NCBI GenBank assembly: GCA_964506935.1
Contig: CAZDOD010000059.1
Coordinates: 1-14,937, forward strand
Source of the DNA: CAZDOD01 sp964506935
GTDB taxonomy: Bacteria; Desulfobacterota; Zymogenia; Zymogenales; Zymogenaceae
Length of the DNA: 14,937 nt
Direction: 5' to 3'
In this document: positions 5,053 to 12,283 of the stretch, one piece after another
How the letters are laid out: each line of letters starts with the position of its first letter
Position numbering within the stretch: position 1 is the stretch's first letter
Notes under the pieces: model-generated
Told to the model about the DNA's origin: nothing
Database searches by the model: none
Seen by the model: the letters and a program-made list of their open reading frames with translations, nothing else
Program-made: the position numbers and the translations under genes

Positions 5053-6510
5053 ATGGAAATGATAGGTATTACATCTTTCGGAGGTTACATACCGAGGTAC
5101 AGGCTGAATCGAGGTGTTATTTTTGGAGCGATGGGATGGTTCAATCCTGTAACCATTGCAGTCGCCCAGGGCGAAAAATCCGTAGCGAACTACGATGAAG
5201 ACAGCATAACGATGGCCGTGGCCGCCGGGCTGGATGCATTGGGGGGAATAGAAAGGGATAAGATAGAAGGCGTCTATCTAGCCTCGACGACCCTACCGTA
5301 CAAGGAGAGGTCTTGTGCAGGGATTTGTGCTTCTGCGATGGATCTGAGGAGTGATCTGAGAATTGCGGATTTTACAGAGGCCATCAAGTCAGGGACCACC
5401 GCAGTAATCGCAGCCGCCGACGCCGTAAAGGCGGGCGAGGCGAACAACATCATGGTGCTTGCAAGTGACTTTCGCCTCGGGAGAATGGGAAGCATGGTAG
5501 AGCAGTTCTACGGTGACGGAGCGGGATGTCTCGTCTTGGGAAAAGATAATGTTGTTGCCGAGTTTAAGGGCTCGTATTCTGTTTCCTACGATTTCGTAGA
5601 CCACTTCAGGTCTGAGGGGGCTCCCTTCGACCGCACGTGGGAAGAGCGCTGGATCAGGGATGAGGGATACACCAAGATCATCCCAGAGGCCCTCGGCGGT
5701 CTTCTGGCAAAGACAAAGGTAAAACCCGAGGAGATCAGCAGGGTTGTGTATCCATGCTACTTCGGGAGGGATCACGCCAATATAGCAACAAAGGTCGGAA
5801 TCAAAGCGGAGGCGATACACGGAAATATGCACGCCGCTTCTGGTGATACCGGAGCCGCCCATCCATTGGTAATGATGGTAAGCGCCCTTCAGGAGGCAAA
5901 GCCCGGAGATAAGATCATCATGGCTAGCTTCGGTAACGGGTGTGATGCGCTTCTGTTTGAGGTAACAGAAAACATCAAGAAACTCAAAGGGATCGGCGGG
6001 ATCAAGGCATCTTTGGAGAACAGGGCCGATCTCGCACCTTACGAGAAGTATGCTGTATTCAGGAACATCATCCCGATGGAGCTGGGAATCCGCGGAGAGA
6101 CCCATGCCTTCACGGCTTTTTCCACCCTATGGAGGAAGAGGAAGGCGGTCTTGGGTCTTGTCGGCACCAAGTGCACCGAATGTAACACCCCGCAGTTTCC
6201 ACCACAGAGGATATGTGTCAATCCCGACTGCGGCGCCACGGATGAAATGGAGGATTACCGATTTTCCGATAAAGTGGGCAACATATTCTCCTACACCGGT
6301 GATATGCTCTCCTTTTCGTTCGACCCGCCCCAGGTCTATGGTATAATCGAATACAAGGGTGGCGGTAGGATATGGACGGACTTCACCGACTGTAAACTCG
6401 AAGACATAAAGGTTGGCCAAGAGGTCAAGATGAGCTTTAGAAAGAAATACTACGACCCCGCAAGAGGCATACACGGGTACTTCTGGAAAGCCGTGCCAAT
6501 ATCTGAATAG
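5053..6510 (+). CDS. HMG-CoA synthase-like domain fused to DUF35 zinc-ribbon/OB domain
   Basis: 485-residue fusion. Residues 1-345 form a thiolase-fold HMG-CoA synthase-like domain (GITSFGGYIPRYRL at the start, QFYGDGAGCLVLG at 151-163). The remainder is a DUF35 module: a zinc ribbon with Cys374, Cys377, Cys388 and Cys393 (CX2C-X10-CX4C), then an OB fold with FSYTGD and YGIIEYKGGG. In archaea, separate HMGCS, DUF35 and thiolase proteins form one complex with a shared CoA tunnel; here two are fused and the thiolase follows 27 bases later. The positions equivalent to the HMGCS Glu, Cys and His appear to be Thr79, Ile111 and Pro234, so true HMG-CoA synthase activity is unlikely. Two starts compete: the ATG at 5053 is only three bases after AAGGAG, whereas the ATG at 5059 has nine-base spacing and starts at the usual family N-terminus. 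Role inferred: structural/CoA-channelling partner of the thiolase. Confidence 0.9.
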   Translation: MEMIGITSFGGYIPRYRLNRGVIFGAMGWFNPVTIAVAQGEKSVANYDEDSITMAVAAGLDALGGIERDKIEGVYLASTTLPYKERSCAGICASAMDLRSDLRIADFTEAIKSGTTAVIAAADAVKAGEANNIMVLASDFRLGRMGSMVEQFYGDGAGCLVLGKDNVVAEFKGSYSVSYDFVDHFRSEGAPFDRTWEERWIRDEGYTKIIPEALGGLLAKTKVKPEEISRVVYPCYFGRDHANIATKVGIKAEAIHGNMHAASGDTGAAHPLVMMVSALQEAKPGDKIIMASFGNGCDALLFEVTENIKKLKGIGGIKASLENRADLAPYEKYAVFRNIIPMELGIRGETHAFTAFSTLWRKRKAVLGLVGTKCTECNTPQFPPQRICVNPDCGATDEMEDYRFSDKVGNIFSYTGDMLSFSFDPPQVYGIIEYKGGGRIWTDFTDCKLEDIKVGQEVKMSFRKKYYDPARGIHGYFWKAVPISE

Positions 6511-6537
6511 TAGAATAAGAGATGGAGGAAAAATAAA

Positions 6538-7737
6538 ATGGCTACTGGAATCAAAGATAAAATCGCCATCCTTGGAATGGGCTGCACAAAGTTTGGCGAG
6601 CGCTGGGATATGCAAGAAGAAGACCTCATCGTCGACGCCTACAACGAGGCGATGGAGGATGCAGGGATAGAGAAAAAGGATATAGAGGCCTCATGGTTCG
6701 GCTCATGTTTTGACGAGGTCAATGTTGGAAAGAGCGCTATCGTACTCCCCATGACCCTAAAGCTCCCATTTATCGGGGCGACCCGCGTTGAGAACTTCTG
6801 CGCAAGCGGGACGGAGGCTTTCAGGGGTGCATGCTATGCGGTTGCTTCAGGGGCGTGTGACATTGCGCTCGCGCTCGGAGCCGAGAAGCTCAAAGACACC
6901 GGATACGGCGGCCTCCCAGACTTCGGAACCGCAATGGGGACGTTCAACCGCCTGATAATGCCGAACGCCACCGCACCGGGATCGTTCGCACTGATGGCGA
7001 CCCGTTATTTCTCAAAATACGGGATCTCCCCCGAAGAGGGAAAGATGGCCCTCGCCAAGATATCTGCGAAGAGCCACGCCAACGGGGCAAAGAACCCGAA
7101 GGCCCACCTAAAGAAGACGGTCACTGTCGAACAGATAATGAACGCACCTATCATCGCATGGCCCCTCGGCCTCTTTGACTGCTGCGGCGTTTCGGATGGC
7201 GCGGCGTGCGCCATCGTTACAACGCCGGAGATCGCCAAAGATATGGGCAAGAAAAACCCTGTCCTGGTAAAGGCGCTACAGATTGCAATTACATCGGGCG
7301 AGGAGCTCTGGTACAACAACTGGGATGGCGACCATGTGGAGACCACGTTCCGCGCGGGGCAGAAGGCATACGCGGAAGCGGGCGTCAAGAACCCGAGAGA
7401 AGAGATCAGCATGATGGAAGTCCACGACTGCTTCTCAATTACAGAACTGGCGACCTATGAGGACCTCCAGATATCACCCAGGGGCAAGGCGATAGATGAC
7501 ATAAACTCCGGCTTCTACGAGCTGGACGGCCAGCTACCGTGTCAGCCCGACGGCGGGTTGAAATGCTTCGGCCACCCCATTGGTGCTTCGGGCCTTAGGA
7601 TGCTCTATGAGATGTACCTCCAGCTTCAGGGGAAGGCGGGCGATCGTCAGATAAAAGACCCGAAGCTCGGCCTCACACACAACCTAGGCGGTTTCCCCGC
7701 AATGAGTGTATGCTCCGTGGCAATCGTCGGGCACTAA
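6538..7737 (+). CDS. Thiolase, SCP2/archaeal type (acetyl-CoA acyltransferase-like)
   Basis: 399-residue condensing/cleaving enzyme that would split a 3-ketoacyl-CoA with CoA or run in reverse. The active site looks complete: nucleophile Cys88 in VENFCASG, His296 in VHDCFSITE, His346 in CFGHPIGASG, and the HNLGG loop at 381-385 that replaces the classical second-Cys loop in SCP2-type thiolases. GGAGG lies nine bases before the ATG. It follows the HMGCS-like/DUF35 gene in one transcript and ends at a strong terminator. DUF35-partnered thiolases include the archaeal acetoacetyl-CoA thiolase, BbsB of benzylsuccinate oxidation and PhlC of phloroglucinol acylation. The related aldolase Ltp2 of steroid side-chain degradation also works with a DUF35 domain. 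A retro-aldol or acyltransferase reaction is therefore possible besides thiolysis. The substrate is not evident. Confidence 0.93.
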   Translation: MATGIKDKIAILGMGCTKFGERWDMQEEDLIVDAYNEAMEDAGIEKKDIEASWFGSCFDEVNVGKSAIVLPMTLKLPFIGATRVENFCASGTEAFRGACYAVASGACDIALALGAEKLKDTGYGGLPDFGTAMGTFNRLIMPNATAPGSFALMATRYFSKYGISPEEGKMALAKISAKSHANGAKNPKAHLKKTVTVEQIMNAPIIAWPLGLFDCCGVSDGAACAIVTTPEIAKDMGKKNPVLVKALQIAITSGEELWYNNWDGDHVETTFRAGQKAYAEAGVKNPREEISMMEVHDCFSITELATYEDLQISPRGKAIDDINSGFYELDGQLPCQPDGGLKCFGHPIGASGLRMLYEMYLQLQGKAGDRQIKDPKLGLTHNLGGFPAMSVCSVAIVGH

Positions 7738-7811
7738 AGGGGAGGGGATTTTACAAGGTGGGGGTTAATACCCCTGCTTTGAGATATTGTAGAAAGTTAA
7801 ATTCATAACAC

Positions 7812-7839
7812 AAAAGGGGGCAATTTTTGCCCCCTTTTT
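7812..7839. terminator. Strong bidirectional rho-independent terminator
   Basis: AAAAGGGGGCAA (7812-7823), a three-T loop, then TTGCCCCCTTTT (7827-7838) give a perfect 12-bp stem flanked by an A run on the left and a T run on the right. It ends the plus-strand thiolase transcript about 75 bases after the stop, and with its A run read as T it can also end the convergent DUF296 transcript. Confidence 0.92.
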
Positions 7840-7914
7840 ACCATTGGGTAAAAGTATATCTTTCTATATAGACATCTGAAATCTTTTCGATTCTCTCAAC
7901 TTCCCCAAAAATTA

Positions 7915-8334
7915 CTATATGTCGAGGAGCTTGAGCCCGGTCTCCGGATCGAACCTCCTTTCGAGTCCCGACATCAATGAAACCAGATATATCTCGACCG
8001 TAGCGGCGGTCTTGATTCCGAAAACGTGGCCGCCGATTGTCCTGTTATCGGGGTCGGAGAGGACGCCGTGGGCGTGGATTATCGGGCCGTCTTCCGCCTT
8101 TGCGAAGTTCCCGGTAAGGGACAAAAGCTCCCAGACGCCCGGAAAATCCCTCTTGACATACTCCCTTTTTTTGAGGTCATAATAGCCCAGGACTACCTCC
8201 TCGACCGCGCCGATCCCCCAAAAAAAGGCGGAGTCTATCGACTCGCTTTCGCTAAAAGAGATAATCGAGTCAAAGAGCAGATCCCCCCTCGACAGCCTTA
8301 TCAGATAACCGCTCTTTTCTTTTCTGTATTTCAA
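7915..8334 (-). CDS. PPC/DUF296-domain protein
   Basis: 139 residues filling a single PPC (plants and prokaryotes conserved, DUF296) domain. Seen: FWGIGAVEEVVLGYYD near 38-53, the conserved IIHAHGVLSDPD segment with its His pair near 85-96, and GGHVFGIKTAATVEIYL. In plants the domain accompanies AT-hooks and mediates trimerisation. Bacterial stand-alone copies are small trimeric proteins of unknown role, and no AT-hook is present here. The start is TTG at 8334: AGGAG lies seven bases before it and overlaps the stop of the upstream dehydrogenase, and the conserved N-terminal strand begins directly after. Expression is thus coupled to the D-2-hydroxyacid dehydrogenase, but the functional link is not known. 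Confidence 0.88.
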   Translation of the reverse strand: MKYRKEKSGYLIRLSRGDLLFDSIISFSESESIDSAFFWGIGAVEEVVLGYYDLKKREYVKRDFPGVWELLSLTGNFAKAEDGPIIHAHGVLSDPDNRTIGGHVFGIKTAATVEIYLVSLMSGLERRFDPETGLKLLDI

Positions 8335-8341
8335 AGGGTAT

Positions 8342-8347
8342 CTCCTA
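8342..8347 (-). promoter_or_regulatory. Stop/Shine-Dalgarno overlap that fixes a TTG start
   Basis: On the minus strand TAGGAG: TAG (8347-8345) ends the dehydrogenase and AGGAG (8346-8342) serves the DUF296 gene, seven bases ahead of TTG at 8334. No ATG or GTG lies at suitable distance, so the TTG is the likely initiator. Confidence 0.75.
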
Positions 8348-9319
8348 TTTTTTGTGTTTTATGTAATCGGGGTTTACGAGGTTGGGGATCTCTCCACCTT
8401 TTAACATGGCGACGAGGTTTTCAGCCGCCATAACCGCCATCTTTGATCTCGTCTTCGTCGTGGCGCTCCCTATGTGGGGGAGGAGGACGACGTTTTTTAG
8501 GGCCAAGAGCTCTTCGGTAACTTCAGGCTCGAACTCGTATACGTCTAGCCCCGCCCCCGAAATCTCTCCCTCCTTTAGCGCCGTGGCGAGCGCCACTTCG
8601 TCGACCACCGGGCCCCTCGAGGTGTTTATCAAAAACGCCGTCTGTTTCATCATCTCAAATTCCGCTTTCCCGATAAGGTGCCTCGTTTTTTCAAAAAGCG
8701 GGATGTGGAGGGTAACGAAATCCGCCGAAGACAAAAGCGACGGAATCGTCATCATCTCGGCGTCGAGCTCGCTTTCCGCCGCTTCATTTCTTTTCGTATC
8801 ATAGTAGACTATCTTCATCCCGAGGCCACTGGCCCTTTTTGCCACGGCATACCCTATCTTACCCATGCCGATTATCCCCAATGTTTCCCCGGATACATCC
8901 GCCCCGAGAAACTGCATCGGCCCCCAACCCGACCATGTGCCATCCCTTAAAAATGTTTCTGCCTCGACAATCCTTCTGGCGACGGCGAAGATGAGGGCGA
9001 TCGTCAGGTCCGCCGTGGCGTCGGTCAAGACGCCCGGCGTGTTGGAGACGGGGATGCCCCGCTTTGTCGCCGCATCGATGTCTATGTTGTCGAACCCGAC
9101 GGCGTAGTTCGCAATCCCCTTTAGGTTTGGGATGTGATCCATGGTTTTGTCATCAATCCTGTCGGTCAAAAGACACAAGATCCCGTCGGAACCTGAAGCC
9201 GAATCGATCAGCTTATCCATCGTAATCGGCCTGTCTTCGGAGTTTACGGTTACATCAAAATTATTCTTTAGGATTTCAAGTCCCGCATCGGGGATTGTAC
9301 GCGTAACGAATACCTTCAT
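8345..9319 (-). CDS. D-isomer 2-hydroxyacid dehydrogenase, glyoxylate/hydroxypyruvate reductase-like
   Basis: 324-residue cytoplasmic NAD-dependent enzyme that reduces a 2-keto acid (glyoxylate or hydroxypyruvate are likely) to the D-2-hydroxy acid. Seen: the substrate-domain loop NYAVGFDNID (71-80), SNTPGVLTDATAD (92-104), the Rossmann motif GIIGMGKIG (148-156), and catalytic Arg235 in NTSRGPVVDE, Glu264 in FEPEV and His282 in LLPHIGSAT. Asp174 after the second strand (YYDTKR) favours NAD(H) over NADP(H). The segment WGPMQFLGADVSG is close to the glyoxylate reductase (GyaR/GRHPR) subfamily. The ATG is only two bases after AGGAG, an unusually short gap, but the protein begins at the family's first strand. 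It is first in a two-gene operon with the DUF296 gene. The exact substrate is an inference. Confidence 0.93.
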   Translation of the reverse strand: MKVFVTRTIPDAGLEILKNNFDVTVNSEDRPITMDKLIDSASGSDGILCLLTDRIDDKTMDHIPNLKGIANYAVGFDNIDIDAATKRGIPVSNTPGVLTDATADLTIALIFAVARRIVEAETFLRDGTWSGWGPMQFLGADVSGETLGIIGMGKIGYAVAKRASGLGMKIVYYDTKRNEAAESELDAEMMTIPSLLSSADFVTLHIPLFEKTRHLIGKAEFEMMKQTAFLINTSRGPVVDEVALATALKEGEISGAGLDVYEFEPEVTEELLALKNVVLLPHIGSATTKTRSKMAVMAAENLVAMLKGGEIPNLVNPDYIKHKK

Positions 9320-9363
9320 GTCTCCTGTTTTCCAAAAAAAAGTGATGGGTCAAAGATAGATAC

Positions 9364-9392
9364 AAATTAGCATAAATACCGAAAAATTTCAA
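9364..9392 (-). promoter_or_regulatory. Weak promoter candidate for the dehydrogenase-DUF296 operon
   Basis: On the minus strand TTGAAA (9392-9387), 17 bases, TAATTT (9369-9364). The -35 matches 5 of 6, the -10 only 3 of 6. It lies 45 bases upstream of the ATG, back to back with the plus-strand promoter at 9400-9428. Confidence 0.3.
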
Positions 9393-9399
9393 AAAAAAC

Positions 9400-9428
9400 T
9401 CGACACCAAAAGGTGAGAATAGTATATT
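9400..9428 (+). promoter_or_regulatory. Promoter for the radical SAM gene
   Basis: TCGACA (9400-9405), a 17-base spacer, TATATT (9423-9428). The -35 matches 5 of 6 and the -10 matches 5 of 6. Transcription would start near 9435, about 50 bases before the ATG at 9484. Confidence 0.55.
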
Positions 9429-9483
9429 ATAAGATTTTAGTCTAGTTGATTTTTTGGTGTAGTTCTTTTTTAAAAAGGGCCGT

Positions 9484-10548
9484 ATGCATCACGCTTCACT
9501 CTATACGAAGATTGAGAATCAGAAAGTTGTTTGCAAGGTATGTCGGAGAAAGTGTGTAATCTCCCCCGGTGATCTGGGTTGGTGCAGGACGAGACTCAAC
9601 AAGGGCGGAAAGATATTCAGCCTTGTTTACGGCCGTGTCTCCACCATGATGGTCTCACCGATCGAGAAGAAACCGATGTATCATTTCTATCCGGGTTCAC
9701 TGTGGCTCTCCATCGGTTCGGTCGGCTGTAATTTCAAGTGCCCCGGATGCCAGAACTGGGAGATAGCACATGCGATACCCGAGATAAAGGGTTCATACTG
9801 TTTGGCGGAAGGCGGCCCTACAAGGAAAACCGAATACCTCTCGCCTGAGATACTGATAGAGATAGCAAACCGGGAGAGGGTGAAGGGGATATCCTACACT
9901 TACAACGAACCGACTTTATGGGTCGAGTTTGCCGATAGAAGCATGGCCCTAGCCAAAGAGGCGGGCTTTTTGACCAACTGGGTGACGAACGGATATCTCA
10001 CCACCTCGTCCCTCGACATGATCGGGTCTCATCTCGACTCGTTCAGGGTAGATATCAAGGGCTTTTCGTCCGAGACATACAGGAGGCTCGCCGGGATATC
10101 CGACTATACCGAGATTTTGGAGGTGGTGAAGAGGGCGAAGACGAGGTGGGATATGCATGTCGAGCTTGTGACGAATATAATACCCTCGGTAAACGATGAC
10201 ATCAAAGAGCTCGAGAGTCTCGTACATTGGATCATAAACGAGATCGGAGCCGATACCCCCTGGCACATAACAAAGTATTTCCCCAGTTTCAAGTGGGAAG
10301 AGATCCCGCCCACACCTATCTCGACTCTCGAAGAAATCTACCAGATGGCGAAGGCGTCGGGGCTTCATTTTCCTTACATCGGAAACGTCCCGGGACACAA
10401 GTTCGAGAATACATACTGCCCGTCATGCGGCGAAGTGATAATAAAGCGTCATGGCCTGAAATTGGATGAGGTGGAGGTGGGATTCTCCGGCAACTCCTGC
10501 CCCAATTGCGGAAGCGCCATTTACGGAAGGTTCGATTCCAAAGAGTAG
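9484..10548 (+). CDS. amrS: AmmeMemoRadiSam-system radical SAM enzyme (PflA-like)
   Basis: 354-residue radical SAM protein of the PflA/PflX-like group. Seen: an N-terminal cysteine set Cys17, Cys20, Cys24 and Cys34; the radical SAM cluster motif CX3CX2C at Cys82, Cys86 and Cys89 (GCNFKCPGCQNW), which binds the 4Fe-4S cluster and SAM; SYTYNEPTLW near 140; and a C-terminal zinc-finger-like pair Cys312/Cys315 and Cys339/Cys342. This layout is that of the radical SAM member of the three-part AmmeMemoRadiSam set, whose partners are AMMECR1- and MEMO-domain proteins. No partner gene lies in this window. The substrate of the system is not settled; oxygen-sensitive chemistry points to an anaerobic lifestyle. 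The ribosome-binding site is weak (AAGGG five bases from the ATG), but the N-terminal cysteines support the full-length start. Flanked by convergent and divergent genes, it is transcribed alone. Confidence 0.9.
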   Translation: MHHASLYTKIENQKVVCKVCRRKCVISPGDLGWCRTRLNKGGKIFSLVYGRVSTMMVSPIEKKPMYHFYPGSLWLSIGSVGCNFKCPGCQNWEIAHAIPEIKGSYCLAEGGPTRKTEYLSPEILIEIANRERVKGISYTYNEPTLWVEFADRSMALAKEAGFLTNWVTNGYLTTSSLDMIGSHLDSFRVDIKGFSSETYRRLAGISDYTEILEVVKRAKTRWDMHVELVTNIIPSVNDDIKELESLVHWIINEIGADTPWHITKYFPSFKWEEIPPTPISTLEEIYQMAKASGLHFPYIGNVPGHKFENTYCPSCGEVIIKRHGLKLDEVEVGFSGNSCPNCGSAIYGRFDSKE

Positions 10549-10592
10549 TCAAATCGAATTTAAAAAATCATTCGAAAAATCAGTTGAAACTA

Positions 10593-10622
10593 TCCGGGTA
10601 AAATCTTCGGGATTTATCCGGG
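10593..10622. terminator. UUCG-loop hairpin in the convergent gap
   Basis: TCCGGGTAAAATC (10593-10605), loop TTCG, GGATTTATCCGGG (10610-10622) pair with one A-A mismatch and a few G-T wobbles, closing a cUUCGg tetraloop. It lies between the 3' ends of the radical SAM and transporter genes. Neither side has a clean T tract, so intrinsic termination is uncertain. A smaller repeat TCGAAT/ATTCGA lies just before it. Confidence 0.4.
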
Positions 10623-10648
10623 AAAAAGATGGTTTCAAGAATCTCACA

Positions 10649-12271
10649 TCAGAAATTGTAGGCGCCCACCAATGGACCTATAATAGATATCGCCGCCGTG
10701 AGAACGATGATCATGACAAAGGTAAGGACGATCCCCGATATTGCAAAGTCCTTGACGGTGAAATAGCCTGGGGCGAACGGGATGATGTTTGTCGGTGACT
10801 GTGTCAGCAGTATAACACCAAGGGATGAAGTGAAGGCCGCCGGCGCCACGAGAAACCACGGGTCGATTCCGAGGTCTGCGGCCAGCGTGATCAAAAGCGG
10901 GATTACTATGATGCCCGTTACGGTGTTGGAGGCGAGGAATATCTTCATAAACAGCACAACGGATACCACGAGGGCGATTTGGACGAGTGACGGGAATATC
11001 TGGATTTTCCCAAGTAGGAGCCACGCCATCCACCTTGCGGCGCCGGTCTCATACATCATGAGTCCCAGAGCCAGTGAGGACATAACGAGGACGATCGCGC
11101 CCCAGTTCATCAGGGGTTCGGCCTCATCCCAAGAAAAGAGCTTTATTCCCGGAAGAAAAAAGACGAGTCCGCCGAGTAAGGCGACAAGCTCCATAGACAG
11201 GACGATCGTCCCGCCTGAGAGCTTTGTGATGAAATCTCCAAAGACCCAGAGTATTATAACCGATAGAAATACTATCAGGGTAGTGGCCTCATCTTTTCTG
11301 AGCGAACCTAACTCCTTTAATTTTTTCTTTATTTCTTTCCTCTCTATCGGGAGCCTTTTAATCTTTTGGGGAAATATCGTAATGAGGACAAGCCATCCGA
11401 AGGGGACTAGGATAAAGGAGAGAGGGACGCCTATCTTCATCCAGTCGAGAAATGATATGCGGATTCCCGCAAGGTTCTTGAGATATTCGATGGCTATGGG
11501 ATTCGGCCCGCAGCCTGCCGGCGTCCCGATCCCCCCGAAGACCGCCCCCCAGCAGCATGCTATCATCAGGGCCTTTCCGAAGTTTGTGCCGTAACCTATA
11601 GTACCCCCGTTGTTGTCTTGGCCCTGGGAGTTTTCAAAAAGTGGTTTTTTCCTGCCCATGGCATCGCTTTTTCGAGTATTCGATCGTAGAGGTTTTATGC
11701 TCGATCCCTCGAGGATGCTGAGGCCCAGCGGCACGAGGAGGGCGGCGACCGCCATATCGGTAATCCACATTGATAAGGCGGCGCCCATAAATAGGAATCC
11801 CAGGATGATCATCTTAGTCCTCGTGCCGAAGACCCGTAGCAGGATAAGGGTCAACCTATCGCCTAGGCCGGATTTGATGAAGGCACCCGAAAGGAGAAAT
11901 ACTCCAAGGAAGAAAAGGATGAGCCTGTTTCCAAAACCCATCTCTATCATCTGTCTCAGCCCTGCGGCCGCCCCGTGGATTTCAACCATTGCGCTGTCTC
12001 TGGCAACAAGGAGCCCCTCGGTCGCCCCAAGAAGCGGCATCAGAATCATTACGAGGAGGGAGGTAACGGCAAAGGGTACCGCCTCGGTGACCCACAGGAC
12101 AACGGCGAAAACCAGAAGCGCCATCGTTATCCGGCCCTGGTGGGACAGGGTTATTACATTTTCGCCGACCTTGAGATTTTCGGGCAGGGGGGAGGCGAAA
12201 AATATCAACGACGCCGAAATTGCGAGGATGAAATAGAATACATCCTTATTTTTTTTGAGAAATTCCTTCAT
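10649..12271 (-). CDS. DASS/SLC13-family sodium-coupled anion transporter
   Basis: 540-residue polytopic inner-membrane protein with about 11-12 hydrophobic helices, of the divalent anion:Na+ symporter family (substrates of known members: di- and tricarboxylates, sulfate). The inverted-repeat signatures are visible. In the second half, Ser448-Asn449-Thr450 in ASNTVTGIIVIPLL and SPTNIIPFAPG match the SNT and TP(T)N motifs. In the first half, GTPAGCGPNPIAIEY matches, but the SNT equivalent reads Thr171-Asp172-Met173 (SMWITDMAVAALLVP). A hydrophilic loop of about 40 residues, rich in Arg, Lys, Ser and Asn, follows near 187-225. It starts 12 bases after the ThDP enzyme's stop with no obvious Shine-Dalgarno, so translation is probably coupled. 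As last gene of the SDR-ThDP-transporter unit it likely imports their substrate. The substrate itself cannot be told. Confidence 0.9.
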   Translation of the reverse strand: MKEFLKKNKDVFYFILAISASLIFFASPLPENLKVGENVITLSHQGRITMALLVFAVVLWVTEAVPFAVTSLLVMILMPLLGATEGLLVARDSAMVEIHGAAAGLRQMIEMGFGNRLILFFLGVFLLSGAFIKSGLGDRLTLILLRVFGTRTKMIILGFLFMGAALSMWITDMAVAALLVPLGLSILEGSSIKPLRSNTRKSDAMGRKKPLFENSQGQDNNGGTIGYGTNFGKALMIACCWGAVFGGIGTPAGCGPNPIAIEYLKNLAGIRISFLDWMKIGVPLSFILVPFGWLVLITIFPQKIKRLPIERKEIKKKLKELGSLRKDEATTLIVFLSVIILWVFGDFITKLSGGTIVLSMELVALLGGLVFFLPGIKLFSWDEAEPLMNWGAIVLVMSSLALGLMMYETGAARWMAWLLLGKIQIFPSLVQIALVVSVVLFMKIFLASNTVTGIIVIPLLITLAADLGIDPWFLVAPAAFTSSLGVILLTQSPTNIIPFAPGYFTVKDFAISGIVLTFVMIIVLTAAISIIGPLVGAYNF

Positions 12272-12283
12272 CTATTTTCAGTA

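Noticed and set aside
5389..6105. 238-residue minus-strand ORF
   Set aside because: Antisense shadow of the HMGCS-like gene, produced by its codon bias; no recognisable domain.
5053..7737. Mevalonate-pathway function for the HMGCS-like/thiolase pair
   Set aside because: The HMGCS catalytic residues appear absent, no mevalonate gene is near, and the context is acyl-CoA degradation.
10782..11594. 270-residue plus-strand ORF
   Set aside because: Antisense to the transporter gene; Ser/Pro/Arg-rich product typical of the complement of membrane-protein codons.
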